Part shown: piece by piece, positions 42,939 through 54,265 of the stretch
How positions within the stretch are numbered: position 1 is the stretch's first letter
How the letters are laid out: each line of letters starts with the position of its first letter
Origin: Agelas oroides
Lineage: Eukaryota; Porifera; Demospongiae; Agelasida; Agelasidae
DNA: 64,000 nucleotides
NCBI GenBank assembly: GCA_949130485.1
Contig: OX422184.1
Coordinates: forward strand, 15,958,324-16,022,323
Reading direction: 5' to 3'
The notes under the pieces: generated by a model
Told to the model about the DNA's origin: nothing
Database searches by the model: none
What the model saw: the letters and a program-made list of their open reading frames with translations, nothing else
Position numbers and translations under genes: made by a program

Positions 42939-45547
42939 CTGCAGTGGTACCCGGTATATAAAAAACCATGTATGAACAATCAACGAACCACATCTCCCTT
43001 ATAAAGCCAGCCTAGATGTTATGCAAAGTCATGTGTCCATTTATAATGTGTATATAAATTGCATAGATCTTGCAGTATATATCTCATATTGGAGAATTGT
43101 CAGTGTTTGCATACATGGCAATTGTTAGGCCAGTTGGAGGCATCTTCACTGAAAGATGATTTAATACTGGTTGCGTCAACTTTTGCTGAGTGTATGTGTC
43201 AACAATGAAAAATGATGCTTGTGTCAACAGTGATAGATGATTTTACTGTAATTCAGTCAACAGTGAAAGTTGACTTATTCCTAAATTTTGTAAATAGTGA
43301 TAAATAATTTAGGAAGCTTGTTGAGGATGGAGATATCCTGCAGGTGATGTTGCTATGGATACTTTTGAAGAACAGAGAAACTCTTTGCTTCTAGCTTTCC
43401 AAGTGTGAAAGAGTGCATTTGTAAATGGCTGAACCATTTCACTTCTGGCCAAGGAGCAGTTACTGATTCTGCAGAACAAAATGATGAACATGGAGACTGA
43501 AAATATTATAATGCACATCTTTCATAAACATGACTATATGCACGTGTAAACATTAATTGTCATGCTGTTACATAATTTATTGCATCGTTCAGGTACTTGA
43601 TCTGAAATATGCAGGCTTGGGTGGTGTTCTAAAGTCACTGACTATAAAATTAAATGAAAAGTGTGTACTGGAAGTCAGAATACAATTTTGGACAGCGACA
43701 GAATAGTTTGGAATTTTAGCTATCGGTTCAACAACTGATCCATAACAGCTATTCTCTATTCAGGATTTCCAGCAGCTAGCAATTGTAGCAGCTGCTAATG
43801 GAAGTATGTCCATTTCACCACTTCCTACAGCTAGGTATACTCAGCTATATATATGTCAAATTTGCTTAACCAGCTAACACACCTACAATCTGTTATCAGT
43901 TTGAGAGGTCTGCTTTTATATATATCATAGTCTCTACTCTTTTGCCATTGAGCTACTGCTCCTGACACTATTTTGTTCAAGTTGGTTAATTCTTGCTTAG
44001 CTACAGACATTCACTGCACTTTTACCGATATCCATACATAGCCACATTTTCAGGCACCTATCTAGCTTTCTGTCGCTTCCAGTAAGCTTTTCTCGTATAC
44101 TGCAAGCATGCAACAGAATGCTGGGCAGGGACCTGGGAATGAAGCTAATGTGTATCTGCTTTCCCACCATGTCCAGTGTTAAATTCAGCAACTGTCCCAC
44201 TTATCAGTGTTATCTGCATACATCTTACATGTGCCTCCTCTTACATTATCCGTATTTGTGGTTCAAGACTCGAGGCAGGGAAGGCAGGCTACATAATACA
44301 AAACTGTTGCAGTAAAACACCCAGGCAACAGAGTTGTGCAGGCACTAATGTAAGAGTGCCCTTCTGTAAACTCCTTGCAAAACTTCTCAACGTAAGTATG
44401 GCTTCTTATTTGCCCCTCATTGTGAGCTTCAACATCGTCTAACATTACTAGCCAAAAGGTCATGGGAACCCCCTGGATGGTTGTGTAGAGAAAGAAAACA
44501 AAGATGAATGTGCCCTCTGTGTCAACCTACTTGGGCAACCTGACACCAACCACTTCTGATAGCATGCAAGACACGTAGCTAGCATCACAAGTAAAGGTGG
44601 TTTCAAGCCAAGGAGGAGCACAAGCCAAAGAAACTGCACAAATGCTCTTGGCTTACATCAACCAGCACCTAATAGCAATTCTCTCCAGCATGCACCTGAG
44701 CCATCATTTTATGGATCCATTAACTTACAAGCTTCTTGCTATCCACACAGCCCCACCTAGCTACCTGTGGTCCTCTGTGGTACTGCATGCCTCTGTGGTA
44801 CTGCATGCCTCTGTGGTACTGCATGCTCTTATCACTAAACCACAATTGGATCCCTGAGTGTAGGCTTCAGCCGAATTCCAACTGAGTCTAATTCACCATC
44901 TAGGGCTGACTAGACTGGAACAGGCTAAAGTAAGTTTTGGTGTCCTCCTAGTAGTCATAGTAGCCTTAGCAATGACTGATGTTGAAAATTCAAAGTTTGA
45001 TGATTCAAGTAGAGTTCAGACTGTTGCAGTTCGGTATAATTACTACATCTGTACATCACACTGGGTTCACACTGAAAGTCCTTATTTACTTACATCAGTG
45101 TTCTCAACATTAATAATAAACAATTTTCTCTGTTATTTCAGTACACATGCAGGCATGTTTTATATATAGTTTTGACATCACAATCTCTTTCTTTCACATA
45201 GTGTATATACAGGGTGTAATACAGTCATCATGTATTATGGTTATATACAGCTTGAATATAACAAATATTAGCTACAAACACTCCAGCTACATACTAAAAA
45301 TGCACATTATCAACTTGGTTGCAGCTCAACTATACTAAACAAACTATTACTACATATCAAGAAACATCTACATATAATACACATCTAGTATCTATATGTC
45401 TGCAGCTCAACTAATGTTCTATATATAACTGAACAACAAAACCTACATCAGAAACACATTTGGCAAGGTAAAACACAATTGTCTAATCTTTGAAAACCAT
45501 GTGCTGTCAGCTGTACATGAGAATAGGGTACTATCAGTCCATCTAAC
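42939..45547. other. 2.6 kb without a supported gene
   Basis: No family resemblance in any frame and no clear inverted ends. It holds one short exact tandem repeat (44773-44826). Confidence 0.4.
44773..44826. repeat. Three tandem copies of an 18-bp unit
   Basis: CTCTGTGGTACTGCATGC repeated three times exactly. Confidence 0.95.
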
Positions 45548-46448
45548 CTAGGCTAAACTGATGGCTTGTGACTTCAGGGCAGCACTTTGCTGTTGATGCA
45601 CGCTATACATCTCTACCTCACGTGTGGAGAGATGCACACCCTGGATGTCACCATAGCTATAGTCCTCACTGTTCAAGTTCTTGAAAATGTCATTGATGGG
45701 ATTGCAGAAGATTGTCCGACAGAGTGACGCATGATGAAGCACCAATTTTGGTCCATCATCGTATTTAGTAAGTGTCACTGTACTGATGACATCGCCATAC
45801 ATTGCGGACCCTTGACCTCGTGCAATGATAAGTTTCAGCTTACAACCATAGACAAATACCCCACACTTCTGAAGCCTTCCAAATCTATAGTAGCACATGC
45901 CACCTAAGAATACTAGAAACTCAGCTAGAATAGCCAAGAATAAGAGCACAAGCACAAACAACACTAAGAACATCAGTGCAATTAATTCACAAATAAACGC
46001 ATATGGGAACAAGGGAGCCACAGCAAATGTTAAGCAAACGGTTGGGTCATCCCTTTTGCAGAGTGACTTCATAAAGATGTACGTGAATGGCATACACCAT
46101 TGGGCCCACTTGACAAGGAAGAAGAATAGGGCAAACAGTGGACTTACAGGCGAGTAAAAGGTTTCCATCCAATGACGAGCTTGTATTTCAATATACCAGC
46201 CCTTCTTAAATAAATTTGTCAATAGCTTGTCTGACAGCTTGATCTTCCTCGGGCCTGAGCCTCGACATGTGCTTTTGATATCTATATTCCAGCTCCTCCA
46301 ACGTAAGTCTCTTGAATAACGCCTGTCGTGCGTATCGTCTGCGGACTCTCTTGGAACTGCAGCATGCCACAATACTTTGACAACAATTAACGGGTTGTTG
46401 GTTCATCCAGTCATCCACATTTATACCGTTGTCCTCGAAATCAGCCAT
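45548..46448 (-). CDS. Multi-pass membrane protein, unrecognised, with one apparent frameshift
   Basis: The start is chosen at 46448 for its strong context (AGCACCATGGCT). The N-terminus is cytosol-like (MADFEDNGINVDDWMNQQ), with a Cys pair region NCCQSIVACCSS and a basic helix (RVRRRYARQALFKRL). Around 46208-46217 the frame changes. Dropping one T in ATTTAAG joins the two frames smoothly (AIDKFI to KKGWYIEIQA). Hydrophobic segments follow: LFALFFFLVKWAQWCM, FAVAPLFPYAFICELIALMF and LVLLFLAILAEFLVFLGGM. These give about three to four membrane spans. A soluble C-terminal domain (CKLKLIIARGQGSAMYGDV to HQQQSAALKSQAISLA) comes last. No intron is needed. I do not recognise the family. The shift may be a sequencing error, since the rest reads cleanly for about 300 codons. 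Confidence 0.6.
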
Positions 46449-46661
46449 GGTGCTTGCTTCGCTTTCTTCTCGCATATATCGACTGCAATTCTCGGTTTGG
46501 GCGCAGTTTAAAGCGTTGTCAACGATATATATTTCCTCCCTGTAGTGTTTTCTTCCGCAAAGGTAGTAACCGTCTGAATATAGGGTCTTCCCCTACCTGA
46601 ATTAAGTTCCTGCATACGGCCGCCACCGGACAATGTCATCCGGACGTGGATAGTGTCCTCC

Positions 46662-46760
46662 CCGGTGTCGTAAGAAAATCAGTCAACCCGTTCAAATAAT
46701 CCTAGGATATGTGGCACCCCAATTTCAATTTCAACCCTACGTCTATTGTGCACTTGTGGA
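46662..46760. mobile_element. Solitary Ginger-like left end
   Basis: CCGG (46662-46665) followed by TGTCGTAAG and a GGATATGTGGCACCCC-type subterminal unit. It looks like another terminus of the same family. The partner end is not identified. Confidence 0.5.
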
Positions 46761-46893
46761 TTCTTCATACTGTGCAGGATTATTCGGGTCAGCAGAAAGG
46801 GTTGGACAAAGGGGAGGGGAGTGGGGTCACCCGCAGGGTGCTGTGCACATGGAGCTGTTAGGCTGGCTGTAAAAGAGTCATGGTTGGCACCGG

Positions 46894-47691
46894 TGTCATA
46901 GGGAATTTGGCTTCCCCGGTTTATGGCACCCCCACGCAAAATACTCTAGCGATATTGGAACCCCGAGTAAAATACGCTGAGGGATTCTGGCACCCTGCGG
47001 TGCACCCCTTGGGGAATTAGGCATCCCGCGACGGACAGCTCAACGAATCGGATTGCTGAGCTTATCAAAAGGTGTCAGTCATGGTGAACTTACGCGACTA
47101 CTTGAAGAGCGTGTGGTGCTCTACATGTCACATTTACCGAGAAGCAGAATCATGGCGGACTATGCAGCGGAGATTGAAGTTCGGTCGGACGGTGAGGCGA
47201 AGCATGAAGAGATAACGAACTACGACGAAGTGCAGGACTACCTATATAGCCAAAGGTACCTACCCTGTTGAAATTTTTTAAAGGACAACAATGATGCCTT
47301 TTCCACAGACTATATTCCCACATATACTTGTCAGATGACAGAAACATAGTGTGACACGTGTGGGGACTGGTACTACCTCAAGTGTGTGGGTCTAGAGCAA
47401 TTTACAGCAGAAGGCGAACAATGGAACTGTAATAAATGTTTCAAGCGATTGTTGTATTGTATTCTTACATAACGCTGCCATATTCATATAACAGAAGTGA
47501 TTCTTGTATATGATTTGAATGCCAGGGAATTTTGCATGGGGATGCCAAATTCTCTAGGGAATTTTGCATGGGGATGCCAATCCTCTAGGGAATTTTGCAA
47601 GTTGCCTGTTCAGTGGGGGATACCAAAAACTCTGAGGGGGTTCCAAAATCCCTAGGGGATTTGACTCAGGGTTGCCGGATCCCCTATGACA
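46894..47691. mobile_element. Ginger-like element 2, CCGG target duplication
   Basis: A 798-bp element lies between CCGG (46890-46893) and CCGG (47692-47695). Its ends are TGTCATAGGGAATTTGGC and TGTCATAGGGGATCCGGC (complement). Subterminal repeats of a GGGGATGCCAAATTCTCTAG-like unit occupy 46900-47035 and 47520-47680. A plus-strand gene remnant begins at 47152, about 260 bp from the left end. Confidence 0.78.
47152..47456 (+). pseudogene. Integrase N-terminus and PHD-finger remnant in Ginger-like element 2
   Basis: ATG at 47152 opens MADYAAEIEVRSDGEAKHEE, then EITNYDEVQDYLYSQRYL. The start position and the 'EV-x-x-YL-x-x-x-x-YP' style parallel the integrase start in element 1. Beyond a possible splice or deletion, 47310-47455 reads a stop, then CDTCGDWYYLKCVGLEQFTA and QWNCNKCF. 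This fits the second half of a PHD zinc finger (C-x2-C ... W-x-C-x2-C), a histone-tail reader. The parts are out of phase and there is an in-frame stop, so it is non-functional. Confidence 0.6.
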
Positions 47692-48060
47692 CCGGGTGGG
47701 CCAATTCTCGCCCAGGCTGCATAAACAGGCCACAAAATACTACTCTCACCTTGTGGGGATTTCTGGCAGGGAAGTCACCCGCGGGGTGCTGTGCACATGG
47801 CAGCTGCTATAGGCTTAAAAGAGCCATGGTTGGTGCCAGGTGGGCCAAATTCTCGCCTTGGGTGCATAAACAGGCTTACAAAAAAGTACTCTCACGTATG
47901 GAGGCTCATTTCTGTCAGGGGGATGTTAAAATGTATCAAAAGAGGGGAGCATGTGCTAGATGTGTAAACTGGACAATTATGCATGTTATAACCACCAACC
48001 TTCAAAGTAAATGTTGTGCTGTGTTCTTAAGGTAGCAGGGAACCCTGTGTTTTCACTGTG

Positions 48061-49602
48061 TGGAGAGAAGGCCTGTGGAAGAAGATGAGAGGGTACGGAA
48101 TAGCAAAGAAGCTGGTAAAGTGGTGTGAATTGTTCTATAAGAGGGTGGAAGCAGCAGTCGTAACAGGGCACGGGATGATGCAGTGGTTCAAGGTGGAGGG
48201 AGGTCTACGGCATGCAGGGAAGTGTGCTCAGCCCTCTGCTGTACTCCATCTTCATGATGGACCTTGTAAATGAGTTAGAAGACAGCGGTGATGGAGTAAG
48301 GGTGGAGGAGGCATACTGTGGTATGCTGATGTTCGCAGATGACATGGCAGTGGTGGCTGAATCAGAGGAGGGAATTGGCAGAATGTTAGACAAGGCGGAT
48401 GCATACAGCAGGAAGTGGAGATTCAAGTTCAATGAGAAGAAGAGCAAGGTCATGGCGATAGCAGGGAGACAGAGAAGGGAAAAGCGAAAATGGTGGTTGG
48501 GCAGTAAAGAAATGGAGGAGACTGAGGAGTTCAAATACCTGGGAGTGTGGATGGATGCAAAACTGAAGGGGAACACACACATGGAAAAGAGAATAGAAAG
48601 AGCAGTAGAGGCTAACCAGAGAGTGGGATGGATGGGGAGAGTTAATGGAGTGATGGAGACTGAGCGAGGGGCTGCCATATGGGAGTCTATGGGCCTACCA
48701 ACAGTGAATTTTGCAGTCGAGGTTAGCTGGAAGGGGACCAAGGCACAACAGAAGAAGCTGGATGCGGTACAGGAACAAGTGGGTAGGAAGGTACTGGGTG
48801 CAAGTAGAACAGTGGCATCATGCGCAGTGATGGGAGAGCTTGGGTGGAGGAAGATGACAGAGAGGAGTGAAGACCAGATGATGAGATACCTTGGTAGATT
48901 GAGGAGGATGGACGAAACCAGGTTGACAAAGAAGATGTATGAAGTGAGTATAGCAGAGAACTTAGTATGGTGGAAAGAGATGAAGGAAGTGCTGAGAAAG
49001 TATGCAGATGAGGAGGAGGTGGATGAGAACACCTGCATTCCAGATAAAAAGGCAAGGAAGAGGAAATGCGAGCAAGCCTCTTCTTTGTTTTTCCATCCTC
49101 CCACCTCTGCCCTCAGACCTGCTGATCTGGTTCTAATCTAAACTTGAGCCTGGCCCCTCTCCTATCTCCAGGGTCATTTACATACTTCTCTTCCTCCAGC
49201 TGCTTCTTCACTGCTGCATATAGGTCCAGGGTCTTCTTACTATGCACTTCCTCTGTCCATCTTAGACAGTGTGTGATGTGTAGCGAGGGAAGAAAGCGTA
49301 GCACATGTTTTGCTAAGATGTACAGCATATAGAAGTGAAAGAGAACAATTGTGGGAGTTGATGGAATCAGAGTGTGGACTGGGCGAAGGATGGGGATGGC
49401 TGGAAGAAGAAGAGAAAGTGAAAGTGCTGCTAGGGCAAGATATGGGCATGGAGGGAGGGGAGAGGATAGACAGCAGTGTGAAGAGCTACCTAAGGAAGGT
49501 GATGGACAAAAGGAGAAGATGGATGGGACTGGGGACAAGAACACAATGATTATTGTATGTACACACGTGATAGCAGGCTCATACTGATTCAATAAATTAT
49601 TA
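48061..49602 (+). pseudogene. LINE (non-LTR retrotransposon), 5'-truncated reverse transcriptase and C-terminus
   Basis: At 48061 the reading enters mid-domain with GLWKKMRGYGIAKKLVKW. A frame change just before the first Asp region leads to SVLSPLLYSIFMMDLVNELE, then LMFADDMAVVAESEE, with the catalytic F-A-D-D. KWRFKFNEKKSKVM and FKYLGVWMDAKLKGN follow. The open frame ends at 49141. The C-terminal Cys/His finger region (CVMCSEGRK, then VAHVLLRCTAYRSEREQLWE) resumes at about 49265 and stops at 49549. A 50-bp tail follows ending AATAAATTATTATTA. Between them, 49140-49262 codes on the opposite strand for KKTLDLYAAVKKQLEEE, which fits the gap, suggesting a small internal inversion. No endonuclease remains. 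Confidence 0.85.
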
Positions 49603-49870
49603 TTATCAGTTTATAATTAAGTTAGTTAAGATGTGGCCTGGCAGAACCCCTCATGTGGTGGTCGGAACTTTGAAGATAAGCTTAAAAAAAAAAAGGAGTT
49701 TAGTAGAGTGCTGTAGTGTCAGTAGCTGTGAGTAGTGCGTAGTGCCTGCTTGTGAAAGCAAGCTTGTGTCTAGAAGCAGTAGAAAGGCCACAGTGGCCAA
49801 GACTGTACTCAATGGGCAGGCCCAGGTCTTGCGATCGTGTGCCAAGCCTAGTACTAAGGTGATCGTGGCC

Positions 49871-49945
49871 TAGTCTCGTGCCCAGACTATTTTTCGCACG
49901 CATTTTTCCCCTCCGCGTGCGAAAAATAGTCTGGGCACGAGACTA
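49871..49945. mobile_element. 75-bp foldback MITE with 9-bp duplication
   Basis: TAGTCTCGTGCCCAGACTAT .. complement, flanked by exact ATCGTGGCC (49862-49870 and 49946-49954). The matching site in copy 1 of the host element (about 31131-31142, GACCGTGGCCAGG) has no insertion. Confidence 0.93.
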
Positions 49946-50146
49946 ATCGTGGCCCGGTGCTTCGAGTGCTGGGCTGGGCTTTAACTAGAATGCGCAATAT
50001 ATCGTTGGTACTATACGTTGCCGTTGACAAGAAAGCTGCAGAGGAGTTGTGTGGGGAACAGAATCGTGAGTTGTTTAGCGACATAAGGGGGAGAGGTGGG
50101 GCTAGTAATGCTTCCTTCCACTCGTGAATGAGCCCCTCCCGTAGAC

Positions 50147-50995
50147 GGAAACGTCCCAGAATGTCTAATCCCAAAATGTCTAATCCCAGAATGTCTAATC
50201 CCAAAATGTCTAATGCCAAAATGTCTAAAGGAGTGCTAATTAGAACTAATTAGAACTGTACCAGGAGGAATCAAAAGCAACAACACAGTGTCTAATAGCA
50301 GAGATATAAGAGTCAATGTTTCTCTCTCCAGCAGCTAGTTCGTCTTGAAGTGATTTGATTTTCTCCTCCCGTTGAACCACTTTTCTGTATGAAGCGCCTG
50401 ATAAATTCATCCTCTTTGTACTCCTCCACCAGGCCAAGTCTCTGCACTTTTTTCCATAGACATTGTGCGAAATGAAAGTAGCAGCCATGAATACGAACAC
50501 CTGGAAACTCAAGCTCAAGTGACTGTACAAGGGCGAGCTCAAAGTCGGTCATGATTTCTTCTGGAGAGATGTGTTGACCATTGTTCATGGCTTCTTCTTT
50601 TACACCCATGAAGAACTGGTGGTATATATCTCTTGATTTGCCAGGTAGTAACCCATACACAAGTGGGAACTGTTGGCCATGGATGAAGGCATTGATGGTG
50701 AACACTTGATAAAACAGCCTCGGGCAAATTTCAAATGTGCCATCCACATAAATTGTTGTAGCTTCTGTTAAGAGACGCATGTTTGTGCGCGTGGCAAAGA
50801 TCAGAACTTCACCTTCCTTCCGTAAAATACTGTCCACACTGCTCAATACCTGTCAGATTGACTGACCTGTTTCAATACCTGTCAATTAGAACTGTACCAG
50901 CTGTGTTAGCACCCCGTTAGACATTTTGGCATTAGACATTTTGGGATTAGACATTCTGGGATTAGACATTTTGGGATTAGACATTCTGGGAATGA
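50147..50995. mobile_element. MULE (Mutator-like) element with transposase fragment
   Basis: Ends consist of repeated AGAATGTCTAATCCCAA units (left 50155-50226; inverted at right 50925-50990). The element is flanked by CTCCCGTAGAC on both sides (50136-50146 and 50996-51006, 11 bp). The corresponding place in copy 1 (about 31320-31330) holds a single CTCCCGTAGAC, proving the insertion. The element is 849 bp and carries only part of a transposase. Confidence 0.92.
50246..50846 (-). pseudogene. MULE transposase, internal fragment
   Basis: The minus frame reads TIYVDGTFEICPRLFYQVFT, then GQQFPLVYGLLPGKSRDIYH and EEIMTDFELALVQSLELEFP, followed by GCYFHFAQCLWKKVQ. The order D-G-T-F ... D-F-E ... 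G-C-x-F-H matches the catalytic core of MULE transposases (MULE/FAR1 domain). After EDEFIRRFIQ the frame shifts and a C-terminal piece with YRKVVQREEKIKSLQDELAA follows. N-terminal DNA-binding and C-terminal zinc-finger parts are missing. Confidence 0.85.
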
Positions 50996-51529
50996 CTCCC
51001 GTAGACAAGCTGTGAATTTTTTGAAATGAGCATTCATTTTGGTGCAGTCAAAGTTGTCCATTCCAAGAGTAGCGACAAACATGAGTCTAGCCTGACTTTG
51101 AGAGTAGCTCTGAACAAAAAGCTGACATAGATTGGTTTGAGATACATTGGTGGCTAGGACGCTACCGACAGTGAGCATGTAGATGCGTCCATTGAGTGCC
51201 AATTTTGGGTTCATGAATACATTAATGAGCTACTAAAACCCTTTTTAAAATTAGGCAAAGCAAGATTGCCCTAAAGCAAACCCTAACCCTGAAACTAGGA
51301 GTAACCCTGGTCCTGACTGTAACCCATGTTTATGTTTTCGTTAACCTCCGCCGAAAGACTTCACCGCCACCTTAAGCACTTATAGTCTAGTATCTCTGAG
51401 TCTCTTACCCAATCTCTGTCTTATGATGCATGTTGGGGTGCAGTTTACACAGTGCACAAGGTGTCAAGACATGGTAGCTAACAGGCACTGGTTCTGGTCA
51501 CAGTGGCCAAATTCAGCCATGTCCCCAAG

Positions 51530-52080
51530 ACGAATTATTCCCAGAATGTCTAATCACAAAAGGTCTAATCCCATAATGTCTAAACACTTGGACCCATGTC
51601 CCAGAATGTCTAAATGTGATAATCAAGGTAATTTTCAAGTGAGTTATGTAGGTACAAGCATAAATGCATGAAAAGGAAACTTAGGAAAGATAGTAAAATG
51701 TAGTGAGTTTAGCTACATTCTGCAACTTATTTGGTAAATAACAATGGCTTGTGAAATTGTAGAGCCAGGAGGTACTCAACACACTCACAAATACATGCAT
51801 ATTATGATATTCACATTAGAGTAAAAAACATACTGGAGAGTATATTGAACTCTGTGGACACAAACATTAAATTAAAGATAAACAAATGAAACAAAGCATC
51901 TAGTGATCGAATTCCATCGGTAAATTCTGTTTTAAGTCTCTTGATGGTACCTTCATGTTGTACAACTTTTCTTCGCTTTGATCTAATTGTTCCCCCTCCA
52001 GCCAACTGTTCAATTGCCACCTCACTTGCTGCCTGCTCCTTCTTGAGTATCTCCACCACCTCAAATACTGTCAATCAGGT
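51530..52080. mobile_element. Second MULE relic of the same family
   Basis: Left terminal units (CCCAGAATGTCTAATCACAA, then diverged ones to about 51620) are followed by the C-terminal transposase piece below. The right terminus is decayed. The flanks share a direct repeat: GTAGCTAACAGGCACTGGTTCTGG at about 51475 and 52130. A solitary terminal unit also lies at 55773-55790. Confidence 0.6.
51811..52074 (-). pseudogene. MULE transposase C-terminal fragment
   Basis: The reading has VFEVVEILKKEQAASEVAIE, QLAGGGTIRSKRRKVVQHEG and TIKRLKTEFTDG. It parallels the C-terminal piece in the first MULE (YRKVVQREEKIKSLQDEL), extending it upstream. In both, the C-terminus faces the left end of the element. 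Confidence 0.55.
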
Positions 52081-52234
52081 CAACCTTTAGACAGGTTCAA
52101 CTTCTGAACCTGTCTAAATCTGAACATGGTAGCTAACAGGCACTGGTTCTGGTTTTATTTCACCAACACTCTGCGGAAACCATCGTGGGAGAATTAGTGT
52201 TTGGTCACAGTGACCAACATCAGCCATGTCCCCA

Positions 52235-53312
52235 ATAACAGGCAACTGTAAAAGCAAGGACTGGGGAATGGGAAACAGGAATGGGAATTTGCGAAAGAAA
52301 GCTGCACGGGCCAAGGTAACTCAGAATTTTTGGTTATATTCTTCACGAATAGAACCAGAGACGGCTAGGTGTAGGGACTCACGGTAGTCTAATCTTGTTC
52401 ACGAGTAGAAACAGAAAGAATTGGAGGGAGAGTACAATAATCAACTCAGTCCTGGCATAGTCAGAGTGAAATACCTATTAAATTTTCAGTCCGTCATTTA
52501 GTCATGATTGTACATGCAATAAAGATCAACTGAACACTCCTCCTCCCCGTGATGGTGCACTACAGAATCTGTTAAACATTTGGCAGCTTCGCTGTCATGA
52601 CACAAAATAAGATAAGCAGTAGCTACAAAATAATACCAAAAACAGTTCCGTCACAAAACTAATTCATTATAGGCAAATTATTTGTCAGCAGTTCCAGGCC
52701 ACAAGCTAAAAAGTAGCTAGAGTTAGTAATTTGATCCCCTTTCAACTGGCCTGAGTATATGTCCGGATGTAAGCAGGCAATGAGGAGTCACTTGGCATAT
52801 AGTGTGTGTCAGCACGAGATTGCTCAGTAGTCTTGGTAAAATATGTAATCTGTTCAGGACCACTGTTCTGGGAGCAGAAAGAGATTTACTGTCCTCACAT
52901 GTACAGCCCTTGCAGCAACTGCATCAGTATATCTTCACATGCATAAAATCTCTCACAATAAAGCAACGAGCTTCACTGCAGTTATCTGTCTAGTATCCTA
53001 CAATTAGCAAGCATCATAGGGCTAGCTAGAAAGTGATTAGTCAAAGTGCATGTGTAACCATTTCTGATACTGATCCCAGAGAGTGTTGACTAGGACCAAC
53101 CAGTAGGTGAAACTCGAAGTGCATCGTTGTGTTCTTTAGCTCATTAACAAGATCAGCTCCGAGGCATCCTTGGAGATGTTTGTGAACAAGATCTCAGTCA
53201 TCTCGTCTCTGCCCGTGCAGCATTTTGCGCAAATTCCCGTTCCCATTCCTTTTCCTGTCCCGTTTCCCGTTCCCTGCTTTTCCCTGCTTTTACAGTTGCC
53301 CCCAAATAACCT
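52235..53312. repeat. Inverted repeat with about 80-bp arms
   Basis: The left arm (about 52240-52312, GGCAACTGTAAAAGCA .. GGGAATGGGAAACAGG .. TGCACGGGC) recurs inverted at about 53213-53306 with indels. The inner 900 bp show no coding signal. It could be a non-autonomous transposon, but no target duplication was found. Confidence 0.55.
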
Positions 53313-54265
53313 GTGCCTGAATCTCAGGGCATTCACTCTGGCTGGCAACAGATCTAATGGTAAAAGCACATATGTTTTATAAGTGGTAACACGATGAAGT
53401 ATGGAAGAAAAGGAGTAACTGTGGCTGGAATTAGTCTCAGGTACTCCACTCTCTAGACAAAGTATGATAGCGCTGTTCCATGCAACTTACATACCATGAT
53501 GGTAAGGTAGTTTGTTTTGGGAGTAAGTACTGAAACATGTCACAACTCAGTGAAGAAATCACGATGCCTCTTTTGATTACAGTGACTGTTTGTGTTCCTG
53601 TTGCTTGGTCACTTGGAATTGTACTCCATGTAGAAATTAAAAGTAACATCTTTGAGAAGAACAAGTGAAAATTGTAGCTTGACTTTGATACTTGTGTAGT
53701 CAATGAGTAGGACAAGCTACATGGTCCACCTGGGTTCAATGCTTTTCACTTACAACTTGATAAATTGAAAGAAAAACCATGACTTTTCCCTTTACATGTC
53801 TTCTACACATTTTCTACACAAAATGCCATTGAAATATAAATATCTTTGGGAATTCTTTCTACACATGTTATTCAACTACAAACACCTGTGGGAGTTCTCT
53901 ACCGACACTTACACTTTCTACACATACCGATTGTGGCAGGGGAATCTGGCAACAGTAGATTATTAGATACAACTCCACCCACTTGTGCATGCACAGTTCA
54001 TTTCACAGTGTCAAACACTTCTGAGCCAGTGTCATTTGAGGTAGCTATATGCTATGTATACAATGCTGAATAACACAATAATGGTAACACAATAACTCAA
54101 TAGTTAACAAATTTAACTAAATAATAATTATAATGAAGGGTTGAGAACCAGAGTGGGCTAACTCACAGAACATTAGGTACCTGTATGAAATAATGCTATA
54201 AAATTCTCTTAATCATTTGCTTGATAAACTAAGAACCTGTTACATTAACATTTCCATATAGGTAG
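53313..54265. other. No gene recognised
   Basis: A plus frame at 53930-54073 (SEPVSFEVAICYVYNAE then stop) has an extracellular-like composition but no domain I recognise. Confidence 0.35.

Larger units (their letters stand above)
46820..47900. repeat. Direct repeats flanking and showing the empty site of Ginger-like element 2
   Basis: 46818-46890 (TCACCCGCAGGGTGCTGTGC ..CATGGTTGGCAC) is repeated at 47766-47840 (TCACCCGCGGGGTGCTGTGC ..CATGGTTGGTGCC). 47692-47760 (GGGTGGGCCAATTCTCGCC .. CATAAACAGGC) is repeated at 47840-47900. The right copies join directly, giving the sequence without the element. Confidence 0.7.
48031..51371. mobile_element. TTAA-flanked element, copy 2, as a nested composite
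   Basis: It is bounded by TTAA (48027-48030 and 51372-51375) with ends GGTAGCAGGGAACC / GGTGGCGGTGAAGT, close to those of copy 1. Between 48060 and 49602 the first about 130 bp of the copy-1 interior are replaced by a LINE fragment. From 49605 on it is colinear with 30849-31697. A 75-bp MITE (49871-49945) and an 849-bp MULE (50147-50995) are inserted at sites left intact in copy 1. Confidence 0.8.

Noticed and set aside
45897..46157. Plus-strand open frame opposite the membrane protein
   Set aside because: Antisense of the hydrophobic segments. No family resemblance.
48205..49104. 299-codon minus-strand open frame
   Set aside because: Antisense shadow of the LINE reverse transcriptase. Composition rich in S, P, L from a purine-rich sense strand.
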